DNA of 64,000 nt from DASXHD01 sp036488725 (GTDB taxonomy: Bacteria; Myxococcota_A; Polyangia; Polyangiales; Polyangiaceae): assembly GCA_036488725.1 (NCBI GenBank), contig DASXHD010000052.1, positions 21,211-85,210 of the forward strand. Reading direction: 5' to 3'. Below, piece by piece: positions 8,966 to 17,708 of this stretch (its first letter is position 1; each line of letters begins with the position of its first letter). Made by a program: the position numbers and the translations under genes. Below the pieces are notes generated by a model, which worked only from the letters and a program-made list of their open reading frames with translations, searched no databases and was not told where the DNA came from.

Positions 8966-9980
8966 CCGCCTTGACGCCCGGATACTTGGCCTCGAACTTC
9001 TTCTTCACGCCTTCCATCGTCGCGTTGTACTTGTCCGTGTTGAGCATGTACGTCCGCATCAGGTGGTAGCCCATGAAGGCCGAGAGATCGCACCAGTCGA
9101 CGATGCTGAGGCCGCAGCCCTTGAGCGTCTCGACTGGGTCTTTGCCTTGCTTCGCCCCGTAGGCCTGCTCGTAGAGGATGCTCCAGTAGTCCTCGAGTGA
9201 CATCGGCGGTTGCGAGGTGACGTCGGTGTTGGCCGCGCGCGCCGCGTTCGCTTCCTTCGCGAACGCCGAGTACTTGCCCTTCGACGCGTTCTGGAACGCG
9301 TTGCCGTACACCTGCGCGACGACGAACGTCGTGTCGCGCGACATGCGCGCGTTCCACTCGGCGCTCGCGCGGTCCCAGCGCGCCTTGTCGACGCCCTGAC
9401 CCTTGAGCATGTCGTCGAGGCTCACGCCCTGCGCGATCGCCGCGTTCATCGCGGCCCATTGCTCGAGCGAGATGCCGTCGACCGGCTTCAGCTCGCCGGA
9501 TGAAGCGGCCTTGGTCGCCGCCTGGCTCATGAGCTTCTGCGTCATGCCCATGCGGTGATTCATCATGCGCTGGTTCACGACCTCTTCGCTCCCGTGCTTG
9601 TGCACGAGCGCGTGATAGACGGACGCTTTCACGTCGCGCCAATGGCTCGAATCGCGAATGCCGTACTTCTGCATCGTGCGATCACGGTCGGCCGGTCCGA
9701 TGGTGACGTTGGGAGCGATCATCCCTTCGCTCTCCATGTAGAGCTGCGCCTCCCAGAACCCGTCTTCGTCGTTCTCCGGATCGAATCCCGCGAGGTCGAG
9801 CGCCTCGTGATTGTGCTCCTCGTGCTCCTCGACAGGAGCAGCGGCCTGCGGCGGCGCTTGGTACTGCTGCTGCGGCGCCTGCTGCTGCTGTTGCTGCGGA
9901 TTGACTTGCTGCTGCACGGCGTCTTGCGCCGCCTTCGCTGCACCACCGAACGCCTTCTTGACCGAATCGAACAGACCCAT
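8946..9980 (-). CDS. Unknown protein with Gln-rich linker, first gene of a three-gene set
   Basis: A 344-residue soluble protein. It starts with an amphipathic helix (MGLFDSVKKAFGGAAKAAQD), followed by a Gln/Pro-rich low-complexity linker (about residues 24-50), an acidic/His stretch, and a helical remainder with repeated motifs of the LEQWAAMNAA / WDRASAEWNARM and LEDYWSILYEQA type, suggesting two or more related helical units. No signal peptide or membrane segment. A strong ribosome binding site (GAGGAGG at 9988-9994 on the minus strand) precedes the ATG and lies inside a hairpin. Function unknown; the N-terminal amphipathic helix could associate with membranes. Confidence 0.8.
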   Translation of the reverse strand: MGLFDSVKKAFGGAAKAAQDAVQQQVNPQQQQQQAPQQQYQAPPQAAAPVEEHEEHNHEALDLAGFDPENDEDGFWEAQLYMESEGMIAPNVTIGPADRDRTMQKYGIRDSSHWRDVKASVYHALVHKHGSEEVVNQRMMNHRMGMTQKLMSQAATKAASSGELKPVDGISLEQWAAMNAAIAQGVSLDDMLKGQGVDKARWDRASAEWNARMSRDTTFVVAQVYGNAFQNASKGKYSAFAKEANAARAANTDVTSQPPMSLEDYWSILYEQAYGAKQGKDPVETLKGCGLSIVDWCDLSAFMGYHLMRTYMLNTDKYNATMEGVKKKFEAKYPGVKADVDIQF

Positions 9981-9983
9981 GTG

Positions 9984-10003
9984 CGGTCCTCCTCGTAGGA
10001 CCG
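9984..10003 (-). promoter_or_regulatory. Hairpin that overlaps the ribosome binding site of the 9980 gene
   Basis: CGGTCCT (9984-9990) and AGGACCG (9997-10003) form a perfect 7-base stem with a 6-base loop. The GAGGAGG ribosome binding site (9988-9994) is partly in the loop and partly in the start-proximal arm of the stem, and sits 7 bases from the ATG. In the mRNA this could limit ribosome access. Seen in the sequence; regulation is inference. Confidence 0.35.
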
Positions 10004-10047
10004 GCAGGATCGCTAGAGTCGTGCCAGCTGTCTACAGTGACCGGCTC

Positions 10048-10431
10048 TCAGCTCGGAGCGTGCGCCGTGCGATCGGTCGAAGCAGCCTTTTCTGCGGCTT
10101 CGCGGTTCATGACGCGCGCGACTTCTTCGTCCATCGTGCCGCGAACGATCTTCGACCACATCACGAAGTCGGCTTGGAGCGACCAGCGCGGATATTTGAA
10201 AGTCGCCGGCTTGTTGCCCTCGACGAAGAAATGCGAGAACCACGCAGGCCCGTAACCCGCGAACGGCGCGACGAAGAGCGGCCAAACTTTGCGGCGCACC
10301 GCCGCGTAACCAACGAGCGCGATCGCCGCCGTCGTCCCGACGAAATGAATCGTGCGCGTCGCTTTCTTCGAGTGCTCCCGGACGTAATAAGGCCAGAATT
10401 CCTCGAAGGTCTCGATGCGCTTTTCCGTCAT
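10048..10431 (-). CDS. DUF962 / Mpo1-like membrane protein
   Basis: A 127-residue protein starting at MTEKRIETFEEFWPYYVREH. It has the family's N-terminal YxxEH motif, HFVGT at the start of the first membrane helix, a second hydrophobic segment (VWPLFVAPFAGYGPAWFSHFFVE) with the conserved HFFxE-like signature, and a soluble tail. Yeast Mpo1 is an iron-dependent dioxygenase in 2-hydroxy fatty acid oxidation; whether bacterial members share this is not shown here. It is followed after 67 bases by the three-gene set on the same strand. Its 5' end overlaps the divergent lipoprotein gene by 17 bases. Confidence 0.85.
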   Translation of the reverse strand: MTEKRIETFEEFWPYYVREHSKKATRTIHFVGTTAAIALVGYAAVRRKVWPLFVAPFAGYGPAWFSHFFVEGNKPATFKYPRWSLQADFVMWSKIVRGTMDEEVARVMNREAAEKAASTDRTAHAPS

Positions 10432-10966
10432 GGCCGAGTTATGGATCTTGTGCGCCGCGTTGTCCACGCTCGGCTGCGACCGCGGCTGCGCGTCCTTGAG
10501 CGGGCCTGAATCGCTCGCGTCGGCGATGGCCGTCAAACAGGATTGTCCGACGGGCCTCGCGCGCTGCATCGACGGCGTGGTCGAGGTCAGCGCGGGCCGG
10601 TCGAGCTGCCCGAGCTGCCCGTGCGCGTGGACGCGCCAGCTCGGCTGCCCCTCGGGTTGCGCGATTGAAAACGAAGAGCTCGTGCGCGAGCCGAACGAAG
10701 CCGCGTCGCTCTGCAAGTCGTTGCAGGTTCCGGCAACGCGACCCGCACTCGATGCAGGAAGCGCGACATGCCCGAACGAAGGCGAGCGCTTCCTCTGCCA
10801 AGCCGGAACCGTCTGGGCGTGCCCCAAGAACGACTCGGCCGTGCCGGTCGCCGTCTGCACGCGCGGCTGCGCGCGCGAAGGCGAGACGCTCGAAGACCCG
10901 CGCGTCGACGTCGGCGGAGCGACGTCGGTCATGTGCATCCGCGACAACGCAGTCGTGGATCCGTAA
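10415..10966 (+). CDS. Cys-rich lipoprotein of unknown function
   Basis: A 183-residue protein with a lipoprotein signal peptide (MRFSVMAELWILCAALSTLGC). The start at 10415 is preferred over the ATG at 10430 because GAAGG lies six bases before it and it adds the positive residue expected in a signal. The mature region contains about 16 cysteines in short spacings (CPSCPC, CPSGC, CTRGC), typical of small disulfide-knot modules. The start lies inside the beginning of the divergent DUF962 gene (10415-10431 shared), so the two promoters must lie in each other's coding sequence. Function unknown. Confidence 0.65.
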   Translation: MRFSVMAELWILCAALSTLGCDRGCASLSGPESLASAMAVKQDCPTGLARCIDGVVEVSAGRSSCPSCPCAWTRQLGCPSGCAIENEELVREPNEAASLCKSLQVPATRPALDAGSATCPNEGERFLCQAGTVWACPKNDSAVPVAVCTRGCAREGETLEDPRVDVGGATSVMCIRDNAVVDP

Positions 10967-11262
10967 AGCGGTCTATACGGCGACGACGCGTACGCGCGAA
11001 GACGGATTCGATCGTCACTTCGCTTCAGAACAAACGCGAAACTCATTCGTCCTTTCGCCGAGATTTTTTCTCGAAAGTTGGGCGTCGAGCGCGCGGCCGC
11101 ATACGATCACCAGGCGTGATTGCCGCCGCACGAGAAAACGGGCGCGAAGGGATCGTCACCGCGTACACGCGTTCGCTCGCCTCGACGTTGGCGAGGCAAT
11201 TGCAGAGTCTTTCGTCAGACGGGCGACGCGCAGTTGTCCGTTTGAAGTCGGAGCGGGCGGTC
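10967..11262. other. Intergenic region before the SUMF1-fold gene
   Basis: 296 bases with no supported gene. An in-frame GTG near 11116 could add 49 residues to the next protein, but that extension is Arg/Ser-rich and would bury the signal peptide, so it is read as untranslated leader. A T-run near 11064-11070 is the only local feature of note. Confidence 0.45.
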
Positions 11263-12180
11263 ATGGGGTCGGCGGCAAAGAAGGTCGGTAGGGTTCTCGG
11301 TTTCGGGTTGCTGCTCGGGGCCGGTTTGTTCCTCGTCGGCGTGCGCAGCGCGCCCGCGGCGGTCGAAGGACCCGCGTTGGAGCAAGCGATCCAGACGCCG
11401 GACGCCACCGTCCCGGAGCAGACGAACGCTGCCATCAAAATCGCGACGTCTCCGCTGGCCCCAGTCTCGAGGGCGTGCGCCCCCGGAATGGTCGAGGTGG
11501 AAGGCGATTTCTGTCCGTACGTGGAGCAGAAATGCCTCCGGTGGCTGGATCCTGAGACCCATATGCGGTGCGCCGAGTTCGCCCCCACCTCCGAGTGCCC
11601 CGTGCGCCCGACGCACAAGCACTTCTGCATCGATCAATACGAGTACCCGAACAAGCCCGGCGAGAAGCCCCAAGTCATGGTGAGCTGGAACCAGGCGAAG
11701 CAAGTTTGCGCGGGCGAGGGCAAACGCCTCTGCGGCGAGTCGGAATGGACCCTGGCGTGCGAAGGCTCGGAGCGGCTCCCGTATCCGTACGGCTACGCGC
11801 GCAACCCGGAGGCCTGCAACATCGACAAGCCGCACCCCGAGCCGAACGAGCGGCTTTTGGCCGACCCGCGCACGCGCGACGCCGAGGTGGCTCGCCTCGA
11901 TCAGCGCGATCCGTCCGGTGCAAATGAGTCGTGTGTCAGCCCGTTCGGCGCGTTCGACATGACCGGCAACGTGGACGAGTGGGTCGTCAACGAGAGCGGC
12001 CACCCGCACAAGAGCGGCCTGAAAGGCGGCTATTGGGGCCCAGTGCGCGATCGCTGCCGGCCCATGACGACGGCGCACGACGAGAACTTCGAGTTCTACC
12101 AAATCGGTTTCCGCTGCTGCGGCAGCCCGACGACGCAAGGCGCCGGCTCGGTGCGTCACGAAATCATCGCGGGCAGCTGA
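11263..12180 (+). CDS. Secreted SUMF1/FGE-sulfatase-fold protein
   Basis: A 305-residue exported protein with signal peptide (MGSAAKKVGRVLGFGLLLGAGLFLV...) followed by a SUMF1-type domain (about residues 70-300): an N-terminal Cys-rich section, the CIDQYEYPN and RLCGESEWTLACEG motifs, GAFDMTGNVDEWV, and the terminal IGFRCC. Formylglycine-generating enzymes use a pair of active-site cysteines a few residues apart in the GGSY-type loop; here the loop (GGYWGPVRDRCRP) has only one, so this is more likely a non-enzymatic or differently acting member, as is common where the fold is coupled to kinases. No sulfatase gene is nearby. Confidence 0.85.
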   Translation: MGSAAKKVGRVLGFGLLLGAGLFLVGVRSAPAAVEGPALEQAIQTPDATVPEQTNAAIKIATSPLAPVSRACAPGMVEVEGDFCPYVEQKCLRWLDPETHMRCAEFAPTSECPVRPTHKHFCIDQYEYPNKPGEKPQVMVSWNQAKQVCAGEGKRLCGESEWTLACEGSERLPYPYGYARNPEACNIDKPHPEPNERLLADPRTRDAEVARLDQRDPSGANESCVSPFGAFDMTGNVDEWVVNESGHPHKSGLKGGYWGPVRDRCRPMTTAHDENFEFYQIGFRCCGSPTTQGAGSVRHEIIAGS

Positions 12181-12230
12181 CGCGCTGACTCGCTAAACTC
12201 TCGGCCATAGGGGCGGGCGGAGGGTTTTCG

Positions 12231-14051
12231 ATGCGCCAATTGCTTGCACTATGCACGTTTCTCGTGGTGCCCTCGGTGGTTGCGTGCGGGAGCACGCTCT
12301 CCGGGTTCGGCGACGCGGGTGCCGACGGTAGCGTCGGCGCGGACGGCGGCCCAATCGGAGACGCGTCGTGCCCGTTCTGCAAAGTCGACTCCGGGCCGGG
12401 CGGCGATTCGGGACCGCAGAGCACGTGCTCGCCCGATCTGCACGAGATCCTCGACCCGAACGGGAACGTCATCACGACGTGCCCGGCCGACCAAGGATGC
12501 GCCGGAGGCCAGTGCGTCGCCGCGTGTGATGCGGCGGCTGCAGCGAAGGGAAGCGTTGGCTGCGATTTCATGGTCGCGACGCCATCGTTTTTCTACGACC
12601 CGCCAGCGTACTCGGCGCCGTGCTTCGCGATCTTTCTCGCGAACAACTGGGGCAAGGACACGGTCGTCACCGTCGATCGCGCGGGCGTGACGTACGACGC
12701 GACGAAGTTCGGCCGCATCTCCGCCGTGGGGACTGCGCCCGCGAGCTGGGGCGCGATCCCGGTGAGCGGCGTGCCGCAGAGCAAGGTCGCCGTGCTCTTC
12801 ATGGACGACTCGCCGTCGGCGAGCTTCGCGTGCCCGGTGACGCCGGCGATCCAATCGACGACCGAAGTGAGCGGCACCGGACGCGGACAAGCGTGGCACA
12901 TCAAGACGAGCTTCCCGGTGAGCGCGTACGACATTCTTCCGTTCGGCGGCGCCGCGTCGTATCTGCCGGGCGCGACGCTCCTTTATCCGACGACGGCGTG
13001 GGGCACGAACTACATCGCCGCGCTCCCGAAGCTCGGCAGCGGCGACCAAGCCGATCAAGGCGGGCCGCACTGGGGCCAGATCGTCGCGTTCGAGAACGGG
13101 ACGACCGTCGACATCGTTCCGACCGTCGCGCTCCCGTCGGGCACCAACGTCAGCGCCGCGGTGAAAAACGTCAAGACCACATACACGCTCGCGGCGGGCG
13201 AGTACGTGCAATGGCAGCCGGGCTACACGTGGCAACAGCATCCGGCCGAGAGCGTGGGAATGGACATGTCGGGCTCGATCATCTCGTCGAACAACCCGAT
13301 CGCGTTCAACGGTGGCAACGGTTACCTCTGCTTGGGATCGGCCACGTCGTCGGGCGGCGGCTGCGACTCGGATCACGAGCAGATCGCACCGATTCAAGCG
13401 CTCGGATCGCTGTACACGATCGTGCCGTTCGAGCCGCGAGCCGGGACGCCGGAGTCGGTGATTTACGACTTCACCGGCATCGTCGATGGAACGCAGCTGA
13501 CGTACGACCCGCCGCAACCGACCCTGCCGACGAAGGTGGACCTCGGGCAGAAGCTCGAGTTCGAATCGACGAAAGAGTTCGTCGTGAAGAGCCAGGACGC
13601 GCAGCACCCGTTCCACGTGGCGCTGATGATGCCCGGCAGCAACGGCACGAACTCGCTCGGCGACGAGGATTACGTGCAGATGGTTCCGCCCGCGCAGTTC
13701 CTCGCGAGCTACGTCTTTTATTCGGACGTGACCTACAGCACGACGAACTTCACCGTCGTCCGCAACAAGACCTCGCAGGGTTTCCAAGACGTGACGATCG
13801 ATTGCGTCGGCACCGTCACCGGGTGGAAGCCGGTCGACGCGGGCGACACGTACGAATACGCGTGGGTCGACATCGTCAAAGGCGGCGTCGCGCAACACAA
13901 CAACTGCCAGAACGGGCCGCACACGGCGTCGAGCAAGGGGCCGTTCGGGATCACCGTGTGGGGCGAGGACAGCGCCGCGTCGTACGGCTATCCGGCCGGC
14001 GGAAATCTATCGACCATCAACTCGGTCATCGTTCCGCCCGTGCCTCACTGA
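12231..14051 (+). CDS. IgGFc-binding-type secreted lipoprotein
   Basis: A 606-residue lipoprotein (MRQLLALCTFLVVPSVVAC). After a Gly/Asp/Ala-rich linker and a small Cys-rich segment (CSPDLHEIL to CVAAC, about residues 65-100) comes a long beta-rich region of the IgGFc_binding N-terminal type, recognised by alternating phrases on string-like values such as NNPIAFNGGNG, DHEQIAPIQALGSLY and EDYVQMVPP. The human relative FCGBP binds mucins and IgG Fc; the bacterial function is unknown, probably surface adhesion. It is a single gene, following the SUMF1-fold gene by 50 bases on the same strand. Confidence 0.8.
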   Translation: MRQLLALCTFLVVPSVVACGSTLSGFGDAGADGSVGADGGPIGDASCPFCKVDSGPGGDSGPQSTCSPDLHEILDPNGNVITTCPADQGCAGGQCVAACDAAAAAKGSVGCDFMVATPSFFYDPPAYSAPCFAIFLANNWGKDTVVTVDRAGVTYDATKFGRISAVGTAPASWGAIPVSGVPQSKVAVLFMDDSPSASFACPVTPAIQSTTEVSGTGRGQAWHIKTSFPVSAYDILPFGGAASYLPGATLLYPTTAWGTNYIAALPKLGSGDQADQGGPHWGQIVAFENGTTVDIVPTVALPSGTNVSAAVKNVKTTYTLAAGEYVQWQPGYTWQQHPAESVGMDMSGSIISSNNPIAFNGGNGYLCLGSATSSGGGCDSDHEQIAPIQALGSLYTIVPFEPRAGTPESVIYDFTGIVDGTQLTYDPPQPTLPTKVDLGQKLEFESTKEFVVKSQDAQHPFHVALMMPGSNGTNSLGDEDYVQMVPPAQFLASYVFYSDVTYSTTNFTVVRNKTSQGFQDVTIDCVGTVTGWKPVDAGDTYEYAWVDIVKGGVAQHNNCQNGPHTASSKGPFGITVWGEDSAASYGYPAGGNLSTINSVIVPPVPH

Positions 14052-14054
14052 TCG

Positions 14055-14507
14055 TCAGCCGTCTTCGCCCGCGTCGGCCGGCGGATCTTGTTTCGGCGGC
14101 GCGGGGCGCGGGTCGGGCGGGTCGCCGTACTCGCGTCGCATTTTTTTGACCAGCTCGTCGACCATCAGCTGCTCGTGATAGCGAGGCATCTGCGCGAGCT
14201 GCACGACGACGCGCACGGGACCGTCGGGCGAGCGAACGAGCTCGATCGATCCCGGCGTCGCCTTCGTGTTCTCGGGCGACTTGTACTCGAACATCAAGTA
14301 GCCGTTGGTCGCGTCTTGCTCGGTGATTTTGAATCCCATGTCGACTCGCACCATGCGGAGCGCGGCGTTCCAAGTTCGGTCGTAACCGTAGGCCGAGTCG
14401 TAGTCGGAGCGCGCCGAAGCGGATGGGCCGCTCGTCACGATCGCGGCGGCGACGACGACGCCGAGGAGCGCACCGGAAACCGCAGGCGCCAAACGTCGAA
14501 GGAGCAT
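14055..14507 (-). CDS. Small exported protein of unknown function
   Basis: A 150-residue protein with an N-terminal signal or membrane anchor (LAPAVSGALLGVVVAAAIV, then ASA before RSDYD). The mature domain (about residues 35-125) is a small alpha/beta domain with NAALRMVRVDMGFKI and GYLMFEYK motifs reminiscent of periplasmic two-layer folds. The tail is Pro/Asp-rich (PPDPRPAPPKQDPP). It follows the flippase-like gene by 46 bases on the same strand and ends three bases from the convergent lipoprotein stop. Function unknown. Confidence 0.7.
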   Translation of the reverse strand: MLLRRLAPAVSGALLGVVVAAAIVTSGPSASARSDYDSAYGYDRTWNAALRMVRVDMGFKITEQDATNGYLMFEYKSPENTKATPGSIELVRSPDGPVRVVVQLAQMPRYHEQLMVDELVKKMRREYGDPPDPRPAPPKQDPPADAGEDG

Positions 14508-14553
14508 GGTCGACGCTTATCGAAGCGCGCGCGCATGGGCCAAGTTTCTGGCG

Positions 14554-15657
14554 TCAGTCGTTTGCGAGCTCGGCCTTCGGCGCGTCCTCGACGGCGAGCT
14601 CTTTGAAGCTCGTGTGCCCCGAGAGCATCCCCACGCCGCCCGCCGCGAGCTGCCAGAAGACTTGAATCAAAAACGAGAGACACGCGTACACCGCGCCGCG
14701 ATCGCGCACGATTTCTTCCGGGTAGTACATCGTCATGCCGGCGAAGAGACCGGCTTGGAAGACGCCGAGCATCCCGGGCGGACCGGGGATGAGAATCGCG
14801 ACGCCGAGCATGCCCATGAGCGCGCAGGCTTCCCAAAACGTGGCCGCGGATCCGTCGCCGTGAACGAGCCCGCAGCCCCACGCGAGGACGAGCATGCTGA
14901 GCGCGTTGAAGCCCCAGTAGAGCGTCGTCTCGAAGAGGAACCCCGCCGCCGCGCGGTAGTCGGAGAAGAAATGGAAACCGTCGGCGAGCTTTTCGGCCTC
15001 GGCGGCGAGCTTTTCGGCGAGCGGGCGCGAGACGATGCCGAAGACCGCGAGCGTCGCGCGCTTGGCGAAGTCGCGCGCGAAGTAAAAGATGACGAGCACG
15101 ACGAGGCCCGAGAGGAAGCACGCCGCGACGATGAATGCGTACGCGCGCGTCTGCGCGACGCTCACGGGCAAGCCGACGACGTGCTCGGGGAGCGGATGAA
15201 CCGTCGGGACGACGAGGAGCGCGATCGCGAGCACGACGCTGAGAAAAACGCCGTCGACGATGCGCTCGGCGATGATGCTGCCGGTCGCCGCCGAGAACGA
15301 GACTTTCCCTTTTTCGCGCAGGAGGCCCGGTCGCACGAACTCGCCGAGCCTGAACGGCAAGAGCAAAATCGCCGCGAAACCGACGACCGAAATCGCGAGC
15401 AGACGTTTCTTCGGCACGTCGGGCGCGACGCGGCGCAAGAGAAAGCGCCAGCGCACCGAGCGAAACCAAGTCCACACCGCGATGAGCACGAGATAGAGCG
15501 GCGCCGCCCACCAGCGCACGTCGTGGAAACGCGACCACGGCGGCAGAAGCTCGAGCCCCGAGTGACGCGCCGCCCAAACGACGCAGACGAGCAGCACGAT
15601 CGAGCCGACGAATCGCGCCGCGTGACGGCGGAAGAACCCCGGCTGGTCGGCTGACAT
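14554..15657 (-). CDS. UPF0104 / LPG-synthase-TM-type integral membrane protein
   Basis: A 367-residue protein with about eight membrane helices, matching the lysylphosphatidylglycerol synthase transmembrane-region family (flippase-like; FRSVRWRFLLRR, LLLPFRLGEFVRPGLL, AERIVDG and GMLGVFQAGLFAG motifs). There is no C-terminal aminoacyl-transfer domain, so it is not itself an LPG synthase. ATG 15657 is used here; a GTG at 15687 that overlaps the upstream dehydrogenase stop (GTGA) is an equally possible start adding ten residues. Its position after a nucleotide-sugar dehydrogenase suggests a role in lipid-linked glycan transport. Confidence 0.85.
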   Translation of the reverse strand: MSADQPGFFRRHAARFVGSIVLLVCVVWAARHSGLELLPPWSRFHDVRWWAAPLYLVLIAVWTWFRSVRWRFLLRRVAPDVPKKRLLAISVVGFAAILLLPFRLGEFVRPGLLREKGKVSFSAATGSIIAERIVDGVFLSVVLAIALLVVPTVHPLPEHVVGLPVSVAQTRAYAFIVAACFLSGLVVLVIFYFARDFAKRATLAVFGIVSRPLAEKLAAEAEKLADGFHFFSDYRAAAGFLFETTLYWGFNALSMLVLAWGCGLVHGDGSAATFWEACALMGMLGVAILIPGPPGMLGVFQAGLFAGMTMYYPEEIVRDRGAVYACLSFLIQVFWQLAAGGVGMLSGHTSFKELAVEDAPKAELAND

Positions 15658-15683
15658 CCGGTCCGCGTCTATAGCATTGTCGT

Positions 15684-16979
15684 TCACAGTCGGACGATTT
15701 TGGCGCTGGCGGAGCCGGCGTGAGCGCGCGTCGCGTTGCGCGTGTCGACGACGACCTTGGCCTCGCGGACCATGCGCGCGTAGTCGATGCCGGTGTGGTC
15801 GGTCACGATCACCACTGCGTCGAACGGGGCGAAGCTCGCTTTCGTATCGATCGACTCGAACGAATGTCCGTGCTCCTTGAACGACGGCACGAACGGGTCG
15901 AGGTACGCGACGTTCGCGCCGCGCGCGAGGAGACCCGCGATGACGTCGATGGCGGGCGACTCGCGGACGTCGCTGATGTCTTTTTTGTACGCGACGCCCG
16001 AGACGAGCAGCTTCGAGCCCTTCATCGATTTTTCGTGGTCGTTCAGCGCCCGCGCGACGAGCTCGACGACGTGCTCGGGCATCGCGGTGTTCACCATGTC
16101 GGCGAGCTCGATGAAGCGCGCCGGCACTTTGAGGCCGCGCATCTTCCAGCTGAGATAAAGCGGATCGATCGGAATGCAGTGCCCGCCGAGCCCGGGCCCC
16201 GGCCGAAACGGCATGAAGCCGAAAGGCTTCGTCGACGCCGCTTCGATGATCTCCCAAACGTCGAGACCGAGCCGCTCGCAGATGAGCGCGAACTCGTTGA
16301 CGAGGCCGATGTTGACCGCGCGGAACGTGTTCTCGAGGAGCTTGGTCATCTCGGCGGCGTCGGGCGAGCTCACCGGCACGACGCGGTCGACGATTTGTTT
16401 GTAGAGGGCGCCGGCGACCTCCATGCACGCGGGCGTCACGCCGCCGAGCACCTTGGGCGTGTTGCGCGTGCCGAACTTCGCGTTGCCCGGGTCGACGCGC
16501 TCGGGCGAAAACGCGACGAACACGTCTTTGCCGACGACGAAGCCGCCGCCGAGCTTTTCGCAGAGCACCTCGCGCGTCGTTCCGGGATAAGTCGTCGACT
16601 CGAGGACGACGAGCATGTCCTTGTGCTGATGCCGCGAGACCGCGTCCGCCGCGGCCTCGATGAAGGTCATGTCGGGGTCTTTGGTTTTCTTCAGCGGCGT
16701 CGGCACGCACAAGACGACGCAGTCGGCCTGGCCGAGGACGCGCTCGTCGATCGATGCGTGTAGTTTCCCCGTTTTGACGTGGGGCGCGAGGTCCTCGCTC
16801 GCGATGTCCTCGATGTACGAGCGGCCCTCCGCGAGGAGCTTCACTTTGCGCTCGTCGTGGTCGAAGCCGGTCACCTTGAAACCGGCGCGCGCGAGCTCCA
16901 CGACGAGCGGCAACCCGACGTAGCCGATGCCGACGACGACGACGTGAGCGGTTTGGTTTTGAATTTTTTCGAGAAGCAT
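15684..16979 (-). CDS. Nucleotide-sugar 6-dehydrogenase (UDP-glucose / UDP-HexNAc dehydrogenase family)
   Basis: Oxidises a UDP-sugar to the uronic acid in two NAD-dependent steps for surface polysaccharide synthesis. The 431-residue protein has the N-terminal Rossmann motif (VVGIGYVGLPL, about residues 15-25), the middle domain with the helix LLENTFRAVNIGLVNEF, the catalytic-Cys loop GLGGHCIPIDP, and the C-terminal domain beginning at GVAYKKDISDVRESP. The GGHCIPIDP form and overall features are closer to the UDP-GlcNAc/ManNAc (WbpA/WecC-like) branch than to UDP-glucose dehydrogenase, but the substrate is not certain. It lies between the phosphatase and flippase-like genes. Confidence 0.92.
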   Translation of the reverse strand: MLLEKIQNQTAHVVVVGIGYVGLPLVVELARAGFKVTGFDHDERKVKLLAEGRSYIEDIASEDLAPHVKTGKLHASIDERVLGQADCVVLCVPTPLKKTKDPDMTFIEAAADAVSRHQHKDMLVVLESTTYPGTTREVLCEKLGGGFVVGKDVFVAFSPERVDPGNAKFGTRNTPKVLGGVTPACMEVAGALYKQIVDRVVPVSSPDAAEMTKLLENTFRAVNIGLVNEFALICERLGLDVWEIIEAASTKPFGFMPFRPGPGLGGHCIPIDPLYLSWKMRGLKVPARFIELADMVNTAMPEHVVELVARALNDHEKSMKGSKLLVSGVAYKKDISDVRESPAIDVIAGLLARGANVAYLDPFVPSFKEHGHSFESIDTKASFAPFDAVVIVTDHTGIDYARMVREAKVVVDTRNATRAHAGSASAKIVRL

Positions 16980-16991
16980 CGTGGTGAACCT

Positions 16992-17708
16992 CTAGCTCCA
17001 GTCGCCGCGGAGAATCGCCTCCGGGCCTCGTCTCATCAAGCGGTCCGTTTCGTCTTCGCCGACGAGCGTTCGCAGTCGCGCGATCGCCCGCGCGGTCACG
17101 TCGGCGTCCTCGGCGCGGTGCGCGTCGCTGCAACCCGCTTCGTACGCGTCTTCTTCGAGGAGCTTTTCGGCCGCGCGCTTCGGCGCCTCGCCGTACTTTC
17201 CGACGAGCGCGCAGACGTCCAGCAAGAGGCACGCGCCCGCGTCGAGGATCGGTTGGAGCGATTCGGTGTCGCGCCACGCCGGCTGATATCGCTCGGGGTG
17301 CGCGACGACCGGCTTGAGACCTGCGCGCCGCAAATCGAGCAAACGCGCCGGCAGCGCGATCGGAAACTGCTGGACGTTCAGCTCCACGAGCACCGATTTT
17401 CCGCCGGGGTAGGGGACGCCCGCGCCGCTCTTGAGCCGCGCGAAGACGACGTCGTCGAAAAAATGCTCGCTCGCGAGCCCGACCTCGGGCAGGCCCGCCG
17501 GCAGATCCTCGATCATCGCGGCGTACGCGCGCTCGAGCGCCGGCTTGTCGTTTTCGAACATGCCGGGCCTCATGTGCGGCGTCGCCACGACCTTCGAGAA
17601 ACCTGCATTCTGCAACCTTCGCAGCATGTCGAGGCCCTGCTCGCGCGTGCGCGCGCCGTCGTCGATGCCCGCGACCCAGTGGCAATGAAGGTCGATGAAG
17701 CCGCCCAT
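16992..17708 (-). CDS. CpsB/YwqE-type PHP protein-tyrosine phosphatase
   Basis: Metal-dependent phosphatase of the PHP superfamily that normally dephosphorylates bacterial tyrosine kinases controlling capsule or exopolysaccharide export. The 238-residue protein shows the PHP metal ligands in DLHCH (residues 6-10), ATPHMRPG, VVAHPERY and GCSDAHR. The start at GGFIDLHCHWVAG is the family start; a longer frame upstream is Arg-rich and rejected. It leads the minus-strand polysaccharide set (phosphatase, dehydrogenase, flippase-like protein); its cognate tyrosine kinase is not in the window. Confidence 0.88.
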   Translation of the reverse strand: MGGFIDLHCHWVAGIDDGARTREQGLDMLRRLQNAGFSKVVATPHMRPGMFENDKPALERAYAAMIEDLPAGLPEVGLASEHFFDDVVFARLKSGAGVPYPGGKSVLVELNVQQFPIALPARLLDLRRAGLKPVVAHPERYQPAWRDTESLQPILDAGACLLLDVCALVGKYGEAPKRAAEKLLEEDAYEAGCSDAHRAEDADVTARAIARLRTLVGEDETDRLMRRGPEAILRGDWS

